This document shows positions 24,223-32,253 of a stretch of DNA of 63,418 nucleotides, piece after piece. Position 1 is the stretch's first letter. Each line of letters opens with the position of its first letter. A program made the translations under genes and the position numbers. Source of the DNA: an uncultured Bacteroidales bacterium (lineage in GTDB: Bacteria > Bacteroidota > Bacteroidia > Bacteroidales > Muribaculaceae); contig CACYVC010000026.1 of the NCBI GenBank assembly GCA_902777835.1, positions 1 to 63,418 of the forward strand. Direction: 5' to 3'. The notes beneath the pieces are model-generated. The model did no database searches. It had not been told where the DNA came from and was given only the letters and a program-made list of their open reading frames with translations.

Positions 24223-25482
24223 ATGGAATTAAAGAGAGTAGTGGTAACAGGTCTTGGTGCCATCACTCCATTAGGAAATGACGTTGAAACCACATGGAAG
24301 AACGCCATTGACGGAGTGAGCGGTGCAGGACCTATTACTCATTTTGATGCCTCATTGTTCAAGACACAGTTTGCTTGCGAGGTCAAGAACTTTAACGTGG
24401 ACGAGTACCTGGACCGCCGCGACGCACGTCGCATGGACCTCTACTGCCACTATGCTATGGCGAGCGCCACTCAGGCTCTTGCCGACTCAAAGCTTCTTGA
24501 CGACGAGAAGGTTGACCGCAACGAGATAGGAGTCATCTACGGCTCTGGTATTGGCGGTCTTCACACCTTCGAGAGCGAGGCAGGCTACTATGCCAAGAAC
24601 GAGGAGAAAGGACCAAAGTACAACCCATTCTTTATCCCTATGATGATTGCCGACATTGCTGCCGGTCACATCTCGATAAAGTGGGGCTTGCGCGGTCCTA
24701 ACTATGGCATTGTTTCGGCGTGTGCCACATCGACCAACGCCCTTATCGACGCCTTCAACTACGTGCGCTTAGGCAAGGCAACAGCCATCATCACTGGTGG
24801 CTCGGAGGCAGCAATCTTCCCCGCAGGCGTGGGAGGCTTCAACTCAATGAAGGCCATCTCCACCCGCAACGACGATCCTGCTACTGCTTCTCGCCCCTTC
24901 AGCGGTTCTCGCGACGGCTTCGTGATGGGCGAGGGTGGCGTGACACTCGTTTTTGAGGAGCTTGAGCATGCTCTGGCTCGTGGTGCTAAGATTTATGCTG
25001 AGGTGATTGGCGGCGGCATGAGTGCCGATGCTTATCACATCACCGCCAGCCATCCTGAGGGCCTTGGCGCATCGCTCGTGATGCAGCGCGCTCTTGAGGA
25101 TGCCGGAATCACTGCCAACGATGTTGACTATATCAACGTTCACGGCACTTCAACTCCTGTTGGTGACCTCAGCGAGGCACAGGCGATACTTGAGGTATTT
25201 GGCAAACATGCCTATGAGTTGAACATTAGCTCCACCAAGTCGATGACCGGCCACATGCTCGGTGCTACCGGCGCTATGGAGGCTCTGTTCTGCATTAAGG
25301 CTTGTCAGGATGGCATCGTTCCTCCTACCATCAACCATGAGGACGGTGACAACGATCCTGAGATTGACTACAACCTCAACTTCACCTTCAACAAGGCTCA
25401 GCGCCGCGAGGTGAAAGTGGCTTTGTCCAACACCTTCGGCTTTGGCGGACACAACGCCAGCCTTATCGTGAAGAAGTATTGA
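24223..25482 (+). CDS. fabF: 3-oxoacyl-ACP synthase II (FabF)
   Basis: A 419-residue thiolase-fold condensing enzyme. The catalytic Cys is in SACATSTNA near residue 167, and the two His are in VHGTSTPVGD near 307 and FGFGGHNAS near 409. STKSMTGHMLGATGA supplies the conserved Lys near 340. It elongates acyl-ACP with malonyl-ACP. The acpP-fabF-rnc order is conserved in Bacteroidetes. Confidence 0.96.
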   Translation: MELKRVVVTGLGAITPLGNDVETTWKNAIDGVSGAGPITHFDASLFKTQFACEVKNFNVDEYLDRRDARRMDLYCHYAMASATQALADSKLLDDEKVDRNEIGVIYGSGIGGLHTFESEAGYYAKNEEKGPKYNPFFIPMMIADIAAGHISIKWGLRGPNYGIVSACATSTNALIDAFNYVRLGKATAIITGGSEAAIFPAGVGGFNSMKAISTRNDDPATASRPFSGSRDGFVMGEGGVTLVFEELEHALARGAKIYAEVIGGGMSADAYHITASHPEGLGASLVMQRALEDAGITANDVDYINVHGTSTPVGDLSEAQAILEVFGKHAYELNISSTKSMTGHMLGATGAMEALFCIKACQDGIVPPTINHEDGDNDPEIDYNLNFTFNKAQRREVKVALSNTFGFGGHNASLIVKKY

Positions 25483-25589
25483 TTAGTTAAACATATTTGA
25501 AAAGGTATTAACCTCTTTAGGATTTCCCTTTTTACCATCACAGTGGAGTGCTATGGCGGTTTTGCCTGTTAATTAAAGACTCCACGACC

Positions 25590-26363
25590 TTGTTTGACAG
25601 AATCATATCAGTCGTAAAGTTCCTTTTCGCTAAGGAAAAGGAACTTTACGTTTTTATTCATGGCATAACAGGGTTTTATCCGCTTCACATCGAGTATTAT
25701 AGATTGGCATTCGTGCACCGCTCAATGCCAGTGAAAACTGCCGACGGACGGTGGGCCAACAATGAGCGCCTGGAGTTCCTTGGTGACGCTATCCTCGATG
25801 CCGTAGTGGGCGCTTACCTCTACGACCGTTACCCCAAAAAGCACGAGGGGTTCCTCACCAGCACCCGCGCCAAGATTGTGCAGCGCGAGAGCCTTAACCG
25901 CATAGGCAAGGTGTTTCGCTTGGAATCACACGTGAGGGCATCTACACACTCCTCAAGCCACAACTCCTACATCAGCGGCAATGCCGTGGAAGCTCTAGTG
26001 GGAGCTATCTATCTCGACCGAGGCTACAAAGCCTGCAAGAACTTTATAGAAAGGAAAATCATTGCCGATAACCTCGATCTAAAGGAACTCGTCAAGACCG
26101 AGCAGAACTACAAGTCGCGACTCATAGAGTGGACTCAGAAGTACAGGGTACAAATTGAGTTCCAGCTTATTGACACCATTAACGACACTCAGGGGAACCC
26201 AGTGTTCCGCACTGCCGTGCTGCTCGGAGGTATCTTTGCCGCCGACGGTGAAGGTTACAGCAAGAAAGAGTCGCATCAAGCCGCCAGCAAGAAAACCTAT
26301 GAGCGACTCAAAAAAGACAATATCTTCCGCGAACAAGTGCTCTCAACAGCAGCGATTTCGTGA
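25590..26363 (+). CDS. rnc: Ribonuclease III
   Basis: About 257 residues: catalytic domain with NERLEFLGDAILDAVVGAYL near residues 55-74 (Glu and Asp that bind Mg2+) and EALVGAIYLDRG near 135, then a double-stranded-RNA-binding domain (SHQAASKKTYERLKKD). It cuts double-stranded RNA in rRNA maturation and regulation. No good ATG exists upstream; a TTG at 25590 gives the N-terminus MFDRIISVVKFLF, which fits family members; GTG at 25548 is an alternative. A perfect 16-bp hairpin lies in codons 8-21. Confidence 0.9.
   Translation: MFDRIISVVKFLFAKEKELYVFIHGITGFYPLHIEYYRLAFVHRSMPVKTADGRWANNERLEFLGDAILDAVVGAYLYDRYPKKHEGFLTSTRAKIVQRESLNRIGKVFRLESHVRASTHSSSHNSYISGNAVEALVGAIYLDRGYKACKNFIERKIIADNLDLKELVKTEQNYKSRLIEWTQKYRVQIEFQLIDTINDTQGNPVFRTAVLLGGIFAADGEGYSKKESHQAASKKTYERLKKDNIFREQVLSTAAIS
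25613..25650 (+). promoter_or_regulatory. Perfect 16-bp hairpin inside the 5' end of rnc
   Basis: CGTAAAGTTCCTTTTC (25613-25628) pairs without mismatch with 25635-25650 around a 6-nt loop, and TTTTT follows. In E. coli RNase III destroys its own mRNA by cutting a leader hairpin; this hairpin could do the same, or act as an attenuator. Confidence 0.6.
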
Positions 26364-26394
26364 AAGATTCCGTAAAACCAATTCTACTTTTTGG

Positions 26395-26592
26395 TTATAT
26401 CACCCACACTATCAAACCTATAATTAAGACGATAACGCTTGCAATCAGGCAGCCTGTTGATGTGCCGCCGTCCGATTGAGGATTGTTGTCACCTTGATTA
26501 TAATCGGGATCATCATCCTCGAAATTCTCGCGAAGTTCGCCAGTATTCTGATACCAGTCATAATCGTTCATCATGTCATCGTAGTCACTCAT
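26395..26592 (-). CDS. Small single-span membrane protein, unknown function
   Basis: A 65-residue protein. The N-terminal 40 residues are very acidic and Asn/Tyr-rich (MSDYDDMMNDYDWYQNTG); a Gly/Ser linker follows and the C-terminal 19 residues are one membrane segment (CLIASVIVLIIGLIVWVI). A minus-strand TAACTTTG box 32 bp upstream supports expression. The tail-anchored layout recalls DUF4190-like or interferon-induced-transmembrane-like small proteins, but no family is recognised. Confidence 0.6.
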   Translation of the reverse strand: MSDYDDMMNDYDWYQNTGELRENFEDDDPDYNQGDNNPQSDGGTSTGCLIASVIVLIIGLIVWVI

Positions 26593-26623
26593 GAATGTGT
26601 CTTTTATGGTTATGTTTTGCTCA

Positions 26624-26631
26624 CAAAGTTA
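26624..26631 (-). promoter_or_regulatory. Sigma-ABfr -7 box of the small membrane protein gene
   Basis: The minus strand reads TAACTTTG, 32 bp before the ATG at 26592. Confidence 0.5.
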
Positions 26632-26741
26632 ATAATATTTTGTTGTAAACTTTTCATGGGTATGAAAAAATGAAAAGGTGACTTCGAGACTTCCTCATTA
26701 GAAATCTGGCAACTGATGGTAAAAATCTGAAAACTTTTTAC

Positions 26742-26749
26742 TATCTTTG
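26742..26749 (+). promoter_or_regulatory. Sigma-ABfr -7 box of the mlaEF pair
   Basis: TATCTTTG lies 42 bp before the mlaE ATG. The -33 region is weak. Confidence 0.5.
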
Positions 26750-26790
26750 CCGATTGATAACAAAACACACAGAGATATAACACACCTTTT

Positions 26791-27540
26791 ATGGTACTCT
26801 TTAAGTCATTTGAGAAACTAGGCTCTTATTGCGCGCTGATGTGGCGAAGCATCGGCATTCCCGACAAGTGGCGGGAGTTTTTCAAGCGCTATATGGCCGA
26901 GATATACAAACTGGGCATCGACTCTATCCCCCTGATTCTGATTGTGTCGCTATTCATCGGCGCACTGTGTACTCTGCTCATCAAGCTTAACATCAGCAAC
27001 CCGCTGCTGCCTCGCTACACGGTGGGCTTGACCACCCGCGAGATTATCCTTCTGGAGTTCTCGTCGTCGATTTTGTGTCTTATCCTCTCAGGTAAGATAG
27101 GCAGTAACATTGCCAGTGAGATAGGCACGATGCGCGTTACCGAGCAGATTGACGCCCTCGACATTATGGGCATCAACAGTGCCAACTACCTGATAATGCC
27201 CAAAATCACTGGTTTGGTGACCATTATGCCCTTCTTGGTGATAATATGTATGGTGACGAGTCTATTTGGTGGTTTCCTGATATGCGTTATAACGGGAATC
27301 ATCGACACCGACACCTATATATTTGGTATTCAGACGCTATTCATAGAGTGGTATGTGTGGTTTGCCTTGATTAAGTCGCTGTTCTTTGCTTTCATTATTT
27401 CAAGCATCTCGGCGTTCTACGGCTACACCGTTAAGGGTGGCTCCATCGAGGTGGGCAAGGCAAGTACCGATGCCGTGGTGATGAGCAATATCATGATTCT
27501 GCTCACCGACGTGCTGCTGACTAAGCTGATGATGATGTAA
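26791..27540 (+). CDS. mlaE: MlaE-family ABC transporter permease
   Basis: A 249-residue inner-membrane protein with five or six membrane segments. The family signature is clear: GLTTREIILLEFSSSILCLI, SEIGTMRVTEQIDALDIMGI and FYGYTVKGGSIEVGKASTDAV. MlaE is the permease of the phospholipid-trafficking complex that keeps outer-membrane lipid asymmetry. Its ATPase partner follows 38 bp downstream; no MCE (MlaD) gene is adjacent here. Confidence 0.93.
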   Translation: MVLFKSFEKLGSYCALMWRSIGIPDKWREFFKRYMAEIYKLGIDSIPLILIVSLFIGALCTLLIKLNISNPLLPRYTVGLTTREIILLEFSSSILCLILSGKIGSNIASEIGTMRVTEQIDALDIMGINSANYLIMPKITGLVTIMPFLVIICMVTSLFGGFLICVITGIIDTDTYIFGIQTLFIEWYVWFALIKSLFFAFIISSISAFYGYTVKGGSIEVGKASTDAVVMSNIMILLTDVLLTKLMMM

Positions 27541-27578
27541 GAGTTTTGAGTTTTCATTTGTGAGTAAAGTTCTACACT

Positions 27579-28379
27579 ATGATAGAAGTAAAAAACGTTG
27601 AGAAGTCGTTTGACGAGGATGGTGGCAAGAGGCAGGTGCTTTTTGGCGTCAATGCCAAGTTCTATGATGGCAAGGTTAACCTGATAATAGGTCAAAGTGG
27701 CTCGGGAAAGACGGTGCTTGTGAAGAACCTAGTGGGCCTCTTCAAGCCCGACAGCGGAGAAATCTTATATGACGGCCGCGACATCACCAAGCTCGACACC
27801 AAGCAGATGAAAGAGCTGCGCAAGGAGATTGGCATGCTGTTTCAAGGTTCTGCGCTTTTCGATAGCGAGACAGTGATGGGTAATGTGATATTCCCTTTGA
27901 AGATGTTTTCCAAGATGAGTCATGCCGAGCAGGTGGAGCGTGCCCAGTTCTGCATTGACCGTGTGAACCTCACTGGTAGCGAAAATAAGTACCCTAGCGA
28001 GCTGAGTGGTGGTATGCAGAAGCGCTGCGCCATTGCCCGCGCCATTGCGCTTAATCCCAAATACTTGTTCTGTGACGAGCCTAACTCAGGTCTTGATCCC
28101 AAGACATCGATTGTGATTGATGAGCTGCTGTTTGACATCACTCACGAGTTTGGCATTACCACTATCATCAACACCCACGACATGAACTCGGTGATGGGAA
28201 TTGGAGAGAACATCGTGTTCATCTTCAAGGGCCACGTGGGGTGGGTAGGCAACAAAGACGAGATTTACAATGTTGACAATGAAGACCTCAACAACTTCGT
28301 TTATGCCACCGACCTCTTTGCCGACGTGCGCAAATACCGCCTCAAGCATGGCTACAAGCGCACACGTATCACAAAATAA
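27579..28379 (+). CDS. mlaF: MlaF-family ABC transporter ATPase
   Basis: A 266-residue ABC ATPase: Walker A IIGQSGSGKTV near residue 37, Q-loop LFQGSALFDS near 88, signature ELSGGMQKR near 143, Walker B YLFCDEPNSGLDP near 162 and switch His in INTHDM near 198. ALFDSETV is typical of MlaF-type proteins. It powers phospholipid transport with the permease encoded just upstream. Confidence 0.93.
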   Translation: MIEVKNVEKSFDEDGGKRQVLFGVNAKFYDGKVNLIIGQSGSGKTVLVKNLVGLFKPDSGEILYDGRDITKLDTKQMKELRKEIGMLFQGSALFDSETVMGNVIFPLKMFSKMSHAEQVERAQFCIDRVNLTGSENKYPSELSGGMQKRCAIARAIALNPKYLFCDEPNSGLDPKTSIVIDELLFDITHEFGITTIINTHDMNSVMGIGENIVFIFKGHVGWVGNKDEIYNVDNEDLNNFVYATDLFADVRKYRLKHGYKRTRITK

Positions 28380-28421
28380 TAAGTTAATTAAACCAGATAT
28401 TATCAAATTAATCACACGACT

Positions 28422-28934
28422 ATGAAGAAAACATTTTTTACATTAATGCTTGTGCTGGCATCAACTCTGGTAATGAATGCTCAGAGCCTTACTGGCAAGC
28501 AATGGTGCACTAAGATCGCCGATGAGGATGGTCAGGACATTGCTTTGATTTTGAATTTCGAGAAAAATGGCTCATGCGAGGTTGTTTTGGCTGCTGAGCA
28601 AGACATGAAAGAAGATGGAGTGCCCATTGAAATCTTAGCAGGTGTTAATATCCCTGGCACTTATGCCCTTAATGACAAAGACCTGAACATTAAACTCAAC
28701 AAGGGAAAGACTACTGTTGAAATCGACTATGAGATAAAAGGCATGGATGCCAAGACCAAGTCGTTGATGGACAAGCAAATCAGGTCGGAGCTTGACAGCA
28801 TGAAGAGTGAATTCAAGAAAATGATGCTCGATGGCATGCCAAACCTGGAGAACATGAAGATTGTTTCGCTTGATAAGAATAGACTCGTGGTAACCCTCAG
28901 CGTTGGCGCCGAAGTCACATTCTATGCGAAGTAG
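28422..28934 (+). CDS. Secreted protein, lipocalin-like, duplicated (copy 1)
   Basis: A 170-residue protein with a signal peptide (MKKTFFTLMLVLASTLVMNA, cut before Gln). The mature part alternates beta strands (IALILNFEKNGSCEVVLAAE, then IPGTYALNDKDLNIKLNKGK) and helices, as in short lipocalin-like or DUF domains of Bacteroidetes. It is a tandem paralogue of the next gene: the same length, signal peptide and KIVSL C-terminal motif, but only moderate identity. Function unknown. Confidence 0.75.
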   Translation: MKKTFFTLMLVLASTLVMNAQSLTGKQWCTKIADEDGQDIALILNFEKNGSCEVVLAAEQDMKEDGVPIEILAGVNIPGTYALNDKDLNIKLNKGKTTVEIDYEIKGMDAKTKSLMDKQIRSELDSMKSEFKKMMLDGMPNLENMKIVSLDKNRLVVTLSVGAEVTFYAK

Positions 28935-29043
28935 CGATGCATTTTGTTAGCAGAAATCACTCTTTAAACCTTTCTGTCGCAAAGTCATCTAATATATTCG
29001 GAAATTTTATTTTTATACCATACTTTTTTTATTTTCTATTATT

Positions 29044-29562
29044 ATGAAAAAAACATTCTTTACATTGATGCTGATGCTTGCATCGGTAGTGGTTATTAAC
29101 GCTCAGTCTTTGAATGGCACTTGGAGCACTATGTTGCCTGTTAATGACGAGGAAATTCCCCTGGTTCTTGACTTTGCTGATGACGGTTCATGCATTTTGG
29201 GGCTTCTCGTAAGTCAGGACATGAGTGATGCTGGCATGGGCATGAAAATGATTCTTAACGCCTCTTTGATGATGCCAGGCATTTACACTCGTAATGGTGA
29301 GAGATTGAAATTCACTTTTGACAGAAATAATGCTGAAGTGGATATTGATTATGTGATAGATGGTGTTGACGAACAGGCCAAGAAGATGATGGATTCCATG
29401 ATTAAGCCTGAGATCGAAAAAATGAAACCAGACTTCATGAAAGAAGTTTTGCCGAGTATTCCAGATTTGGGCGAGATGAAGATTGTTTCATTAACCAATG
29501 AATCATTGGAACTTGCCGGCGCTGATGGCTTAATCATGAAATTTGAACCTTATAAGGAGTGA
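29044..29562 (+). CDS. Secreted protein, lipocalin-like, duplicated (copy 2)
   Basis: A 172-residue paralogue of the gene at 28422 with an almost identical signal peptide and the same order of motifs (GTWS, LDFADDGSC, MMPGIYTRNGERLKF, MKIVSLTNESL). The 109-bp spacer is AT-rich. A terminator follows. Function unknown. Confidence 0.75.
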   Translation: MKKTFFTLMLMLASVVVINAQSLNGTWSTMLPVNDEEIPLVLDFADDGSCILGLLVSQDMSDAGMGMKMILNASLMMPGIYTRNGERLKFTFDRNNAEVDIDYVIDGVDEQAKKMMDSMIKPEIEKMKPDFMKEVLPSIPDLGEMKIVSLTNESLELAGADGLIMKFEPYKE

Positions 29563-29584
29563 TAAGAACTAACATTTCATTTAG

Positions 29585-29620
29585 GAGGGTGCAAATCTTG
29601 TTTGCGCCCTCTTTTGTTTT
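29585..29620 (+). terminator. Hairpin terminator after the duplicated secreted proteins
   Basis: An 11-bp stem (GAGGGTGCAAA with TTTGCGCCCTC, one T-G pair) and loop TCTTG, followed by TTTTGTTTTTTG. Confidence 0.8.
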
Positions 29621-29655
29621 TTGTGATAAGATTGTTAAAATAAAAATGTGTTTTC

Positions 29656-29688
29656 GTTAGGATAGTTTACTAGAAATTTGTATATTTG
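29656..29688 (+). promoter_or_regulatory. Sigma-ABfr promoter of the first deoxynucleoside kinase gene
   Basis: TATATTTG at 29681-29688, with a weak GTTAG at 29656-29660. It shows that the kinase starts at 29713, because the longer start at 29686 lies in the promoter. Confidence 0.6.
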
Positions 29689-29712
29689 CAAACTAGAAAT
29701 TATCCATCCCCG

Positions 29713-30336
29713 ATGCACATCGTCATAGCCGGAAATATAGGTTCAGGAAAGTCAACGCTCACGCGCTTGCTGGCGCAGCACTATGGCTGGACTCCCCGCT
29801 ATGAGAGTGTGGCCCACAATCCCTATCTCGAAGATTATTACCACGACATCCAGCGGTGGTCGTTCAACCTTGAGGTGTATTTCCTCAAGGAGCGCTTCCG
29901 TGACCTCTTGGCAATATCTCAGGCCCAAGGCACCATCCTTCAGGACCGCTCGATCTTTGAGGGCGTGTATGTGTTTGTTGCCAACAACCGCGCTATGGGC
30001 AACATCTCGGAGCGTGATTTTGCCACCTATATGGAGCTTTTTGAGCACATGCTCTCAATCGTGAAGCTGCCCGACCTGATGATCTATCTGCGCTCGTCGG
30101 TAGAACATCTGGTGGCAAATATCCAGAAACGAGGCCGCGACTATGAGCAGACGATGCAGATTGAATATCTCGACAACCTCAACCGCCGCTACGAGGACTT
30201 CATAAACAACCACTACAAAGGTCGTGTGATGATTGTCGATAAAGATAACCTCGACTTCGAGAACCGCCGAGAAGACTTCATTGGCATCACCAATCGCATC
30301 GACAGCATCCTCTACGGACTGTTCCCGATGGAATAG
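29713..30336 (+). CDS. Deoxynucleoside kinase (first of a tandem pair)
   Basis: A 207-residue P-loop kinase of the dCK/dGK family: GNIGSGKSTLT at residues 6-16, the base-contact region NPYLEDYYHD, the catalytic DRSIFEG near 76 and the lid LRSSVEHLVANIQKRGRDYE near 121-140. It phosphorylates deoxynucleosides (dA, dG or dC) for salvage. A close homologue follows directly, as in the dak/dgk pairs of other bacteria, so the two may differ in base preference or form a heterodimer. Confidence 0.9.
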   Translation: MHIVIAGNIGSGKSTLTRLLAQHYGWTPRYESVAHNPYLEDYYHDIQRWSFNLEVYFLKERFRDLLAISQAQGTILQDRSIFEGVYVFVANNRAMGNISERDFATYMELFEHMLSIVKLPDLMIYLRSSVEHLVANIQKRGRDYEQTMQIEYLDNLNRRYEDFINNHYKGRVMIVDKDNLDFENRREDFIGITNRIDSILYGLFPME

Positions 30337-30432
30337 GGGAGAGGGAAGAGGTGAGAGGGGAGAGACGCCCCCAGCACCGTAGGTGCCACGCTTAACACTT
30401 AACACTTAAAACTTAACACTTAAAACTTACAT
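30337..30432 (+). repeat. Two 7-bp arrays between the kinase genes (GGGAGAG and CTTAACA families)
   Basis: Four units GGGAGAG, GGAAGAG, GTGAGAG, GGGAGAG start at the base after the stop codon (30337-30364). Six units CTTAACA/CTTAAAA follow at 30391-30432, ending 4 bp before the next ATG. Confidence 0.85.
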
Positions 30433-30436
30433 AGTT

Positions 30437-31057
30437 ATGCATATAGCAATATCAGGAAACATAGGGTGTGGCAAGACCACGTTGACGCGAATGCTCGCCG
30501 AGCACTACGGCTGGGAGCCACGTTTTGAGTCTGTTACCAACAATCCATATCTCGCCGACTTCTACGACGACATGGAGCGCTGGTCGTTTAACCTTCAAAT
30601 CTACTTCCTCAACAAACGTTTCAAGGACGTGGTGGAGATTTCCAAGAGCAGCGATGTGATTATCCAGGACCGCACCATCTTTGAAGACGCGTGCATCTTT
30701 GCGCCCAACCTCCACAACCAGGGCAAGATGAGCGACCGCGACTTTGAGACTTATCAGGACCTGTTCCAGTTGATGATGTCGCTGGTGGAGAAGCCCGACT
30801 TGATGATTTACATCCGCTCCAGCATCTCGACGCTGGTAGGGCAGATTCAGAAGCGTGGTCGCGAGTATGAGCAGACCATCCGCCTCGACTACCTGCAGGG
30901 TCTAGAGCGCCTCTACGAGAAGTGGATTGAGGACTATGACGGCAAGCTCATCATCATCGACGGCGACAACTGCAAGTTTGGCGACCGTGCCGAAGACTTC
31001 GCCAAAGTCACCGAGCGCATCGACGGCTTGCTCTATGGCCTGTTCCCAATAATGTAA
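30437..31057 (+). CDS. Deoxynucleoside kinase (second of a tandem pair)
   Basis: A 206-residue homologue of the preceding gene with the same motifs: GNIGCGKTTLT at residues 6-16, NPYLADFYDD, DRTIFEDACIF near 76 and the lid IRSSISTLVGQIQKRGREYE. Differences cluster around DRxIFE and the following helix, which shapes base choice. Role: deoxynucleoside salvage. Confidence 0.9.
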   Translation: MHIAISGNIGCGKTTLTRMLAEHYGWEPRFESVTNNPYLADFYDDMERWSFNLQIYFLNKRFKDVVEISKSSDVIIQDRTIFEDACIFAPNLHNQGKMSDRDFETYQDLFQLMMSLVEKPDLMIYIRSSISTLVGQIQKRGREYEQTIRLDYLQGLERLYEKWIEDYDGKLIIIDGDNCKFGDRAEDFAKVTERIDGLLYGLFPIM

Positions 31058-31063
31058 TAACTA

Positions 31064-31128
31064 GTGGAACGTGGAATGTAGAACGTGGAACGAGAACATC
31101 CTTCCACTTTCCCCTTTCCTCCTTTCAC
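31064..31128 (+). repeat. 7-bp arrays in inverted orientation, GTGGAAC family
   Basis: Five units (GTGGAAC, GTGGAAT, GTAGAAC, GTGGAAC, GAGAACA) and then four units of the complementary type (CTTCCAC, TTTCCCC, TTTCCTC, CTTTCAC). It starts 6 bp after the kinase stop codon. Confidence 0.85.
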
Positions 31129-31130
31129 TT

Positions 31131-31169
31131 CTCTGGCATTTATAGGTAAAATGCCAGAGGACATTTTTT
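31131..31169 (+). terminator. Hairpin terminator after the kinase pair
   Basis: A perfect 11-bp stem (CTCTGGCATTT and complement) with a 7-nt loop, followed by six T residues at 31164-31169. Confidence 0.85.
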
Positions 31170-31272
31170 AATACACAATAAAAGAAACTAAGAATTATGA
31201 GCGTGTAGAAGTGACTACCTCCCAATCCCAAGTTCACCGGAAAGGCGAGCGATCTCGATACAAGATATTAAC

Positions 31273-31596
31273 ATGAAGCGATTTATTTCTAATTATACTC
31301 TCACCGGCAGTGGTGAGGAGTTTATTAATCACATCACTACAGTAGATGATGAGGGCAGGTTGGTTTCCATCCTGCCTTTTGACCGTGAGCTCGGCAACAC
31401 CATCTATGTACCTGAGCCGCTGTGCGTTGTCGCAACTGATGATGTGCCTCTTGTTGAGGAGGCTTTTGGTGACAGCGCTTCGCGCCAGCAATTAAAGAAG
31501 AGACTTCTTAAGCAGAATAGACCACAGCCTCAAGCGGGCTCACCGGTGTTGGTGCTGCGGCTTGATTTTGCTCACAATATACTAAACCGATTATAA
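31273..31596 (+). CDS. Conserved hypothetical protein
   Basis: A 107-residue protein. MKRFISNYTLTGSGEEFINH, then DDEGRLVSILPFDRELGNT, resembles the small composite beta-domain found at the N-terminus of amidohydrolases, but no catalytic part is present. The C-terminus is basic and helical. A DUF4298 gene follows 10 bp downstream, so the two are probably one operon. Function unknown. Confidence 0.65.
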   Translation: MKRFISNYTLTGSGEEFINHITTVDDEGRLVSILPFDRELGNTIYVPEPLCVVATDDVPLVEEAFGDSASRQQLKKRLLKQNRPQPQAGSPVLVLRLDFAHNILNRL

Positions 31597-31606
31597 CCCG
31601 TTGATC

Positions 31607-31912
31607 ATGGACCAGATAGAAAGAATAAAGACTATGGAGGAGCACTTGAACAAGGCTTCTCAAGCAGTGAAGGCGCTGAGCGATGCTCTCGACCTATATG
31701 CCGAGGCTATGGAATCAATAGAGACTATCGACGACTACCTCGTCAGCGACGAGTGGCAGCAGGACTTCGACGACAGCGAGGCAGGACGCCTGCCAAAAGA
31801 CCTGAAATGTGGAGTCCTTAGCGAGGACGGCATCTGGAATGTGATCGACACCAGCCGCGAGCTAAACTGCCAGATGCTAGAGCTCGTCGCCACCCATCTG
31901 CGCAACGAGTAG
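31607..31912 (+). CDS. DUF4298 domain protein
   Basis: A 101-residue acidic helical protein (MDQIERIKTMEEHLNKASQA, then YLVSDEWQQDFDDSEAGRLP). The LPKDLKCGVLSEDGIWNV segment is characteristic of DUF4298. ATG at 31607 is preferred over TTG at 31601. Function unknown; it follows a conserved hypothetical gene. Confidence 0.8.
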   Translation: MDQIERIKTMEEHLNKASQAVKALSDALDLYAEAMESIETIDDYLVSDEWQQDFDDSEAGRLPKDLKCGVLSEDGIWNVIDTSRELNCQMLELVATHLRNE

Positions 31913-31917
31913 ATTGA

Positions 31918-32045
31918 ATTGAATCAAACAAAGTCAACAAATCCAGACAAGCAAAACAAAGATATTTGTTGCCTTTGTTTTTTATTTGTTGTGTTTGTTT
32001 GAAATTATGAGGCCTCAAGAGGTGCAACTTCGCGAGAGTATATCC
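31918..32045 (+). repeat. Dispersed palindromic repeat, copy 1
   Basis: About 128 bp resembling 33921-34051. It has nested inverted repeats: CAAACAAA (31925-31932) with TTTGTTTG (31994-32001), and AAAACAAAG with CTTTGTTTT inside. It starts just after the stop of the DUF4298 gene. Confidence 0.7.
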
Positions 32046-32197
32046 GAGGCCGCCATTATGCATTTTGCATTGATTTAAGCTTTTTGCATTCAGCTTTGCG
32101 CTACCATGTGCGGTAGTTTTATAGAAAGGTACGTTCTAATATTTTGTATTCGACATATTGACAGGAATTTGTGTATGTGAAGGGTACGGTAGTTTTT

Positions 32198-32229
32198 CTT
32201 GATAGATTGCCAGATATTTACTACCTTTG
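32198..32229 (+). promoter_or_regulatory. Sigma-ABfr promoter of the TPR sensor gene
   Basis: CTTG (32198-32201) and TACCTTTG (32222-32229) are 20 bp apart. The longer ORF start at 32227 would lie inside it. Confidence 0.7.
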
Positions 32230-32253
32230 CAGTTTAAATTATTGCTTTTTAAG

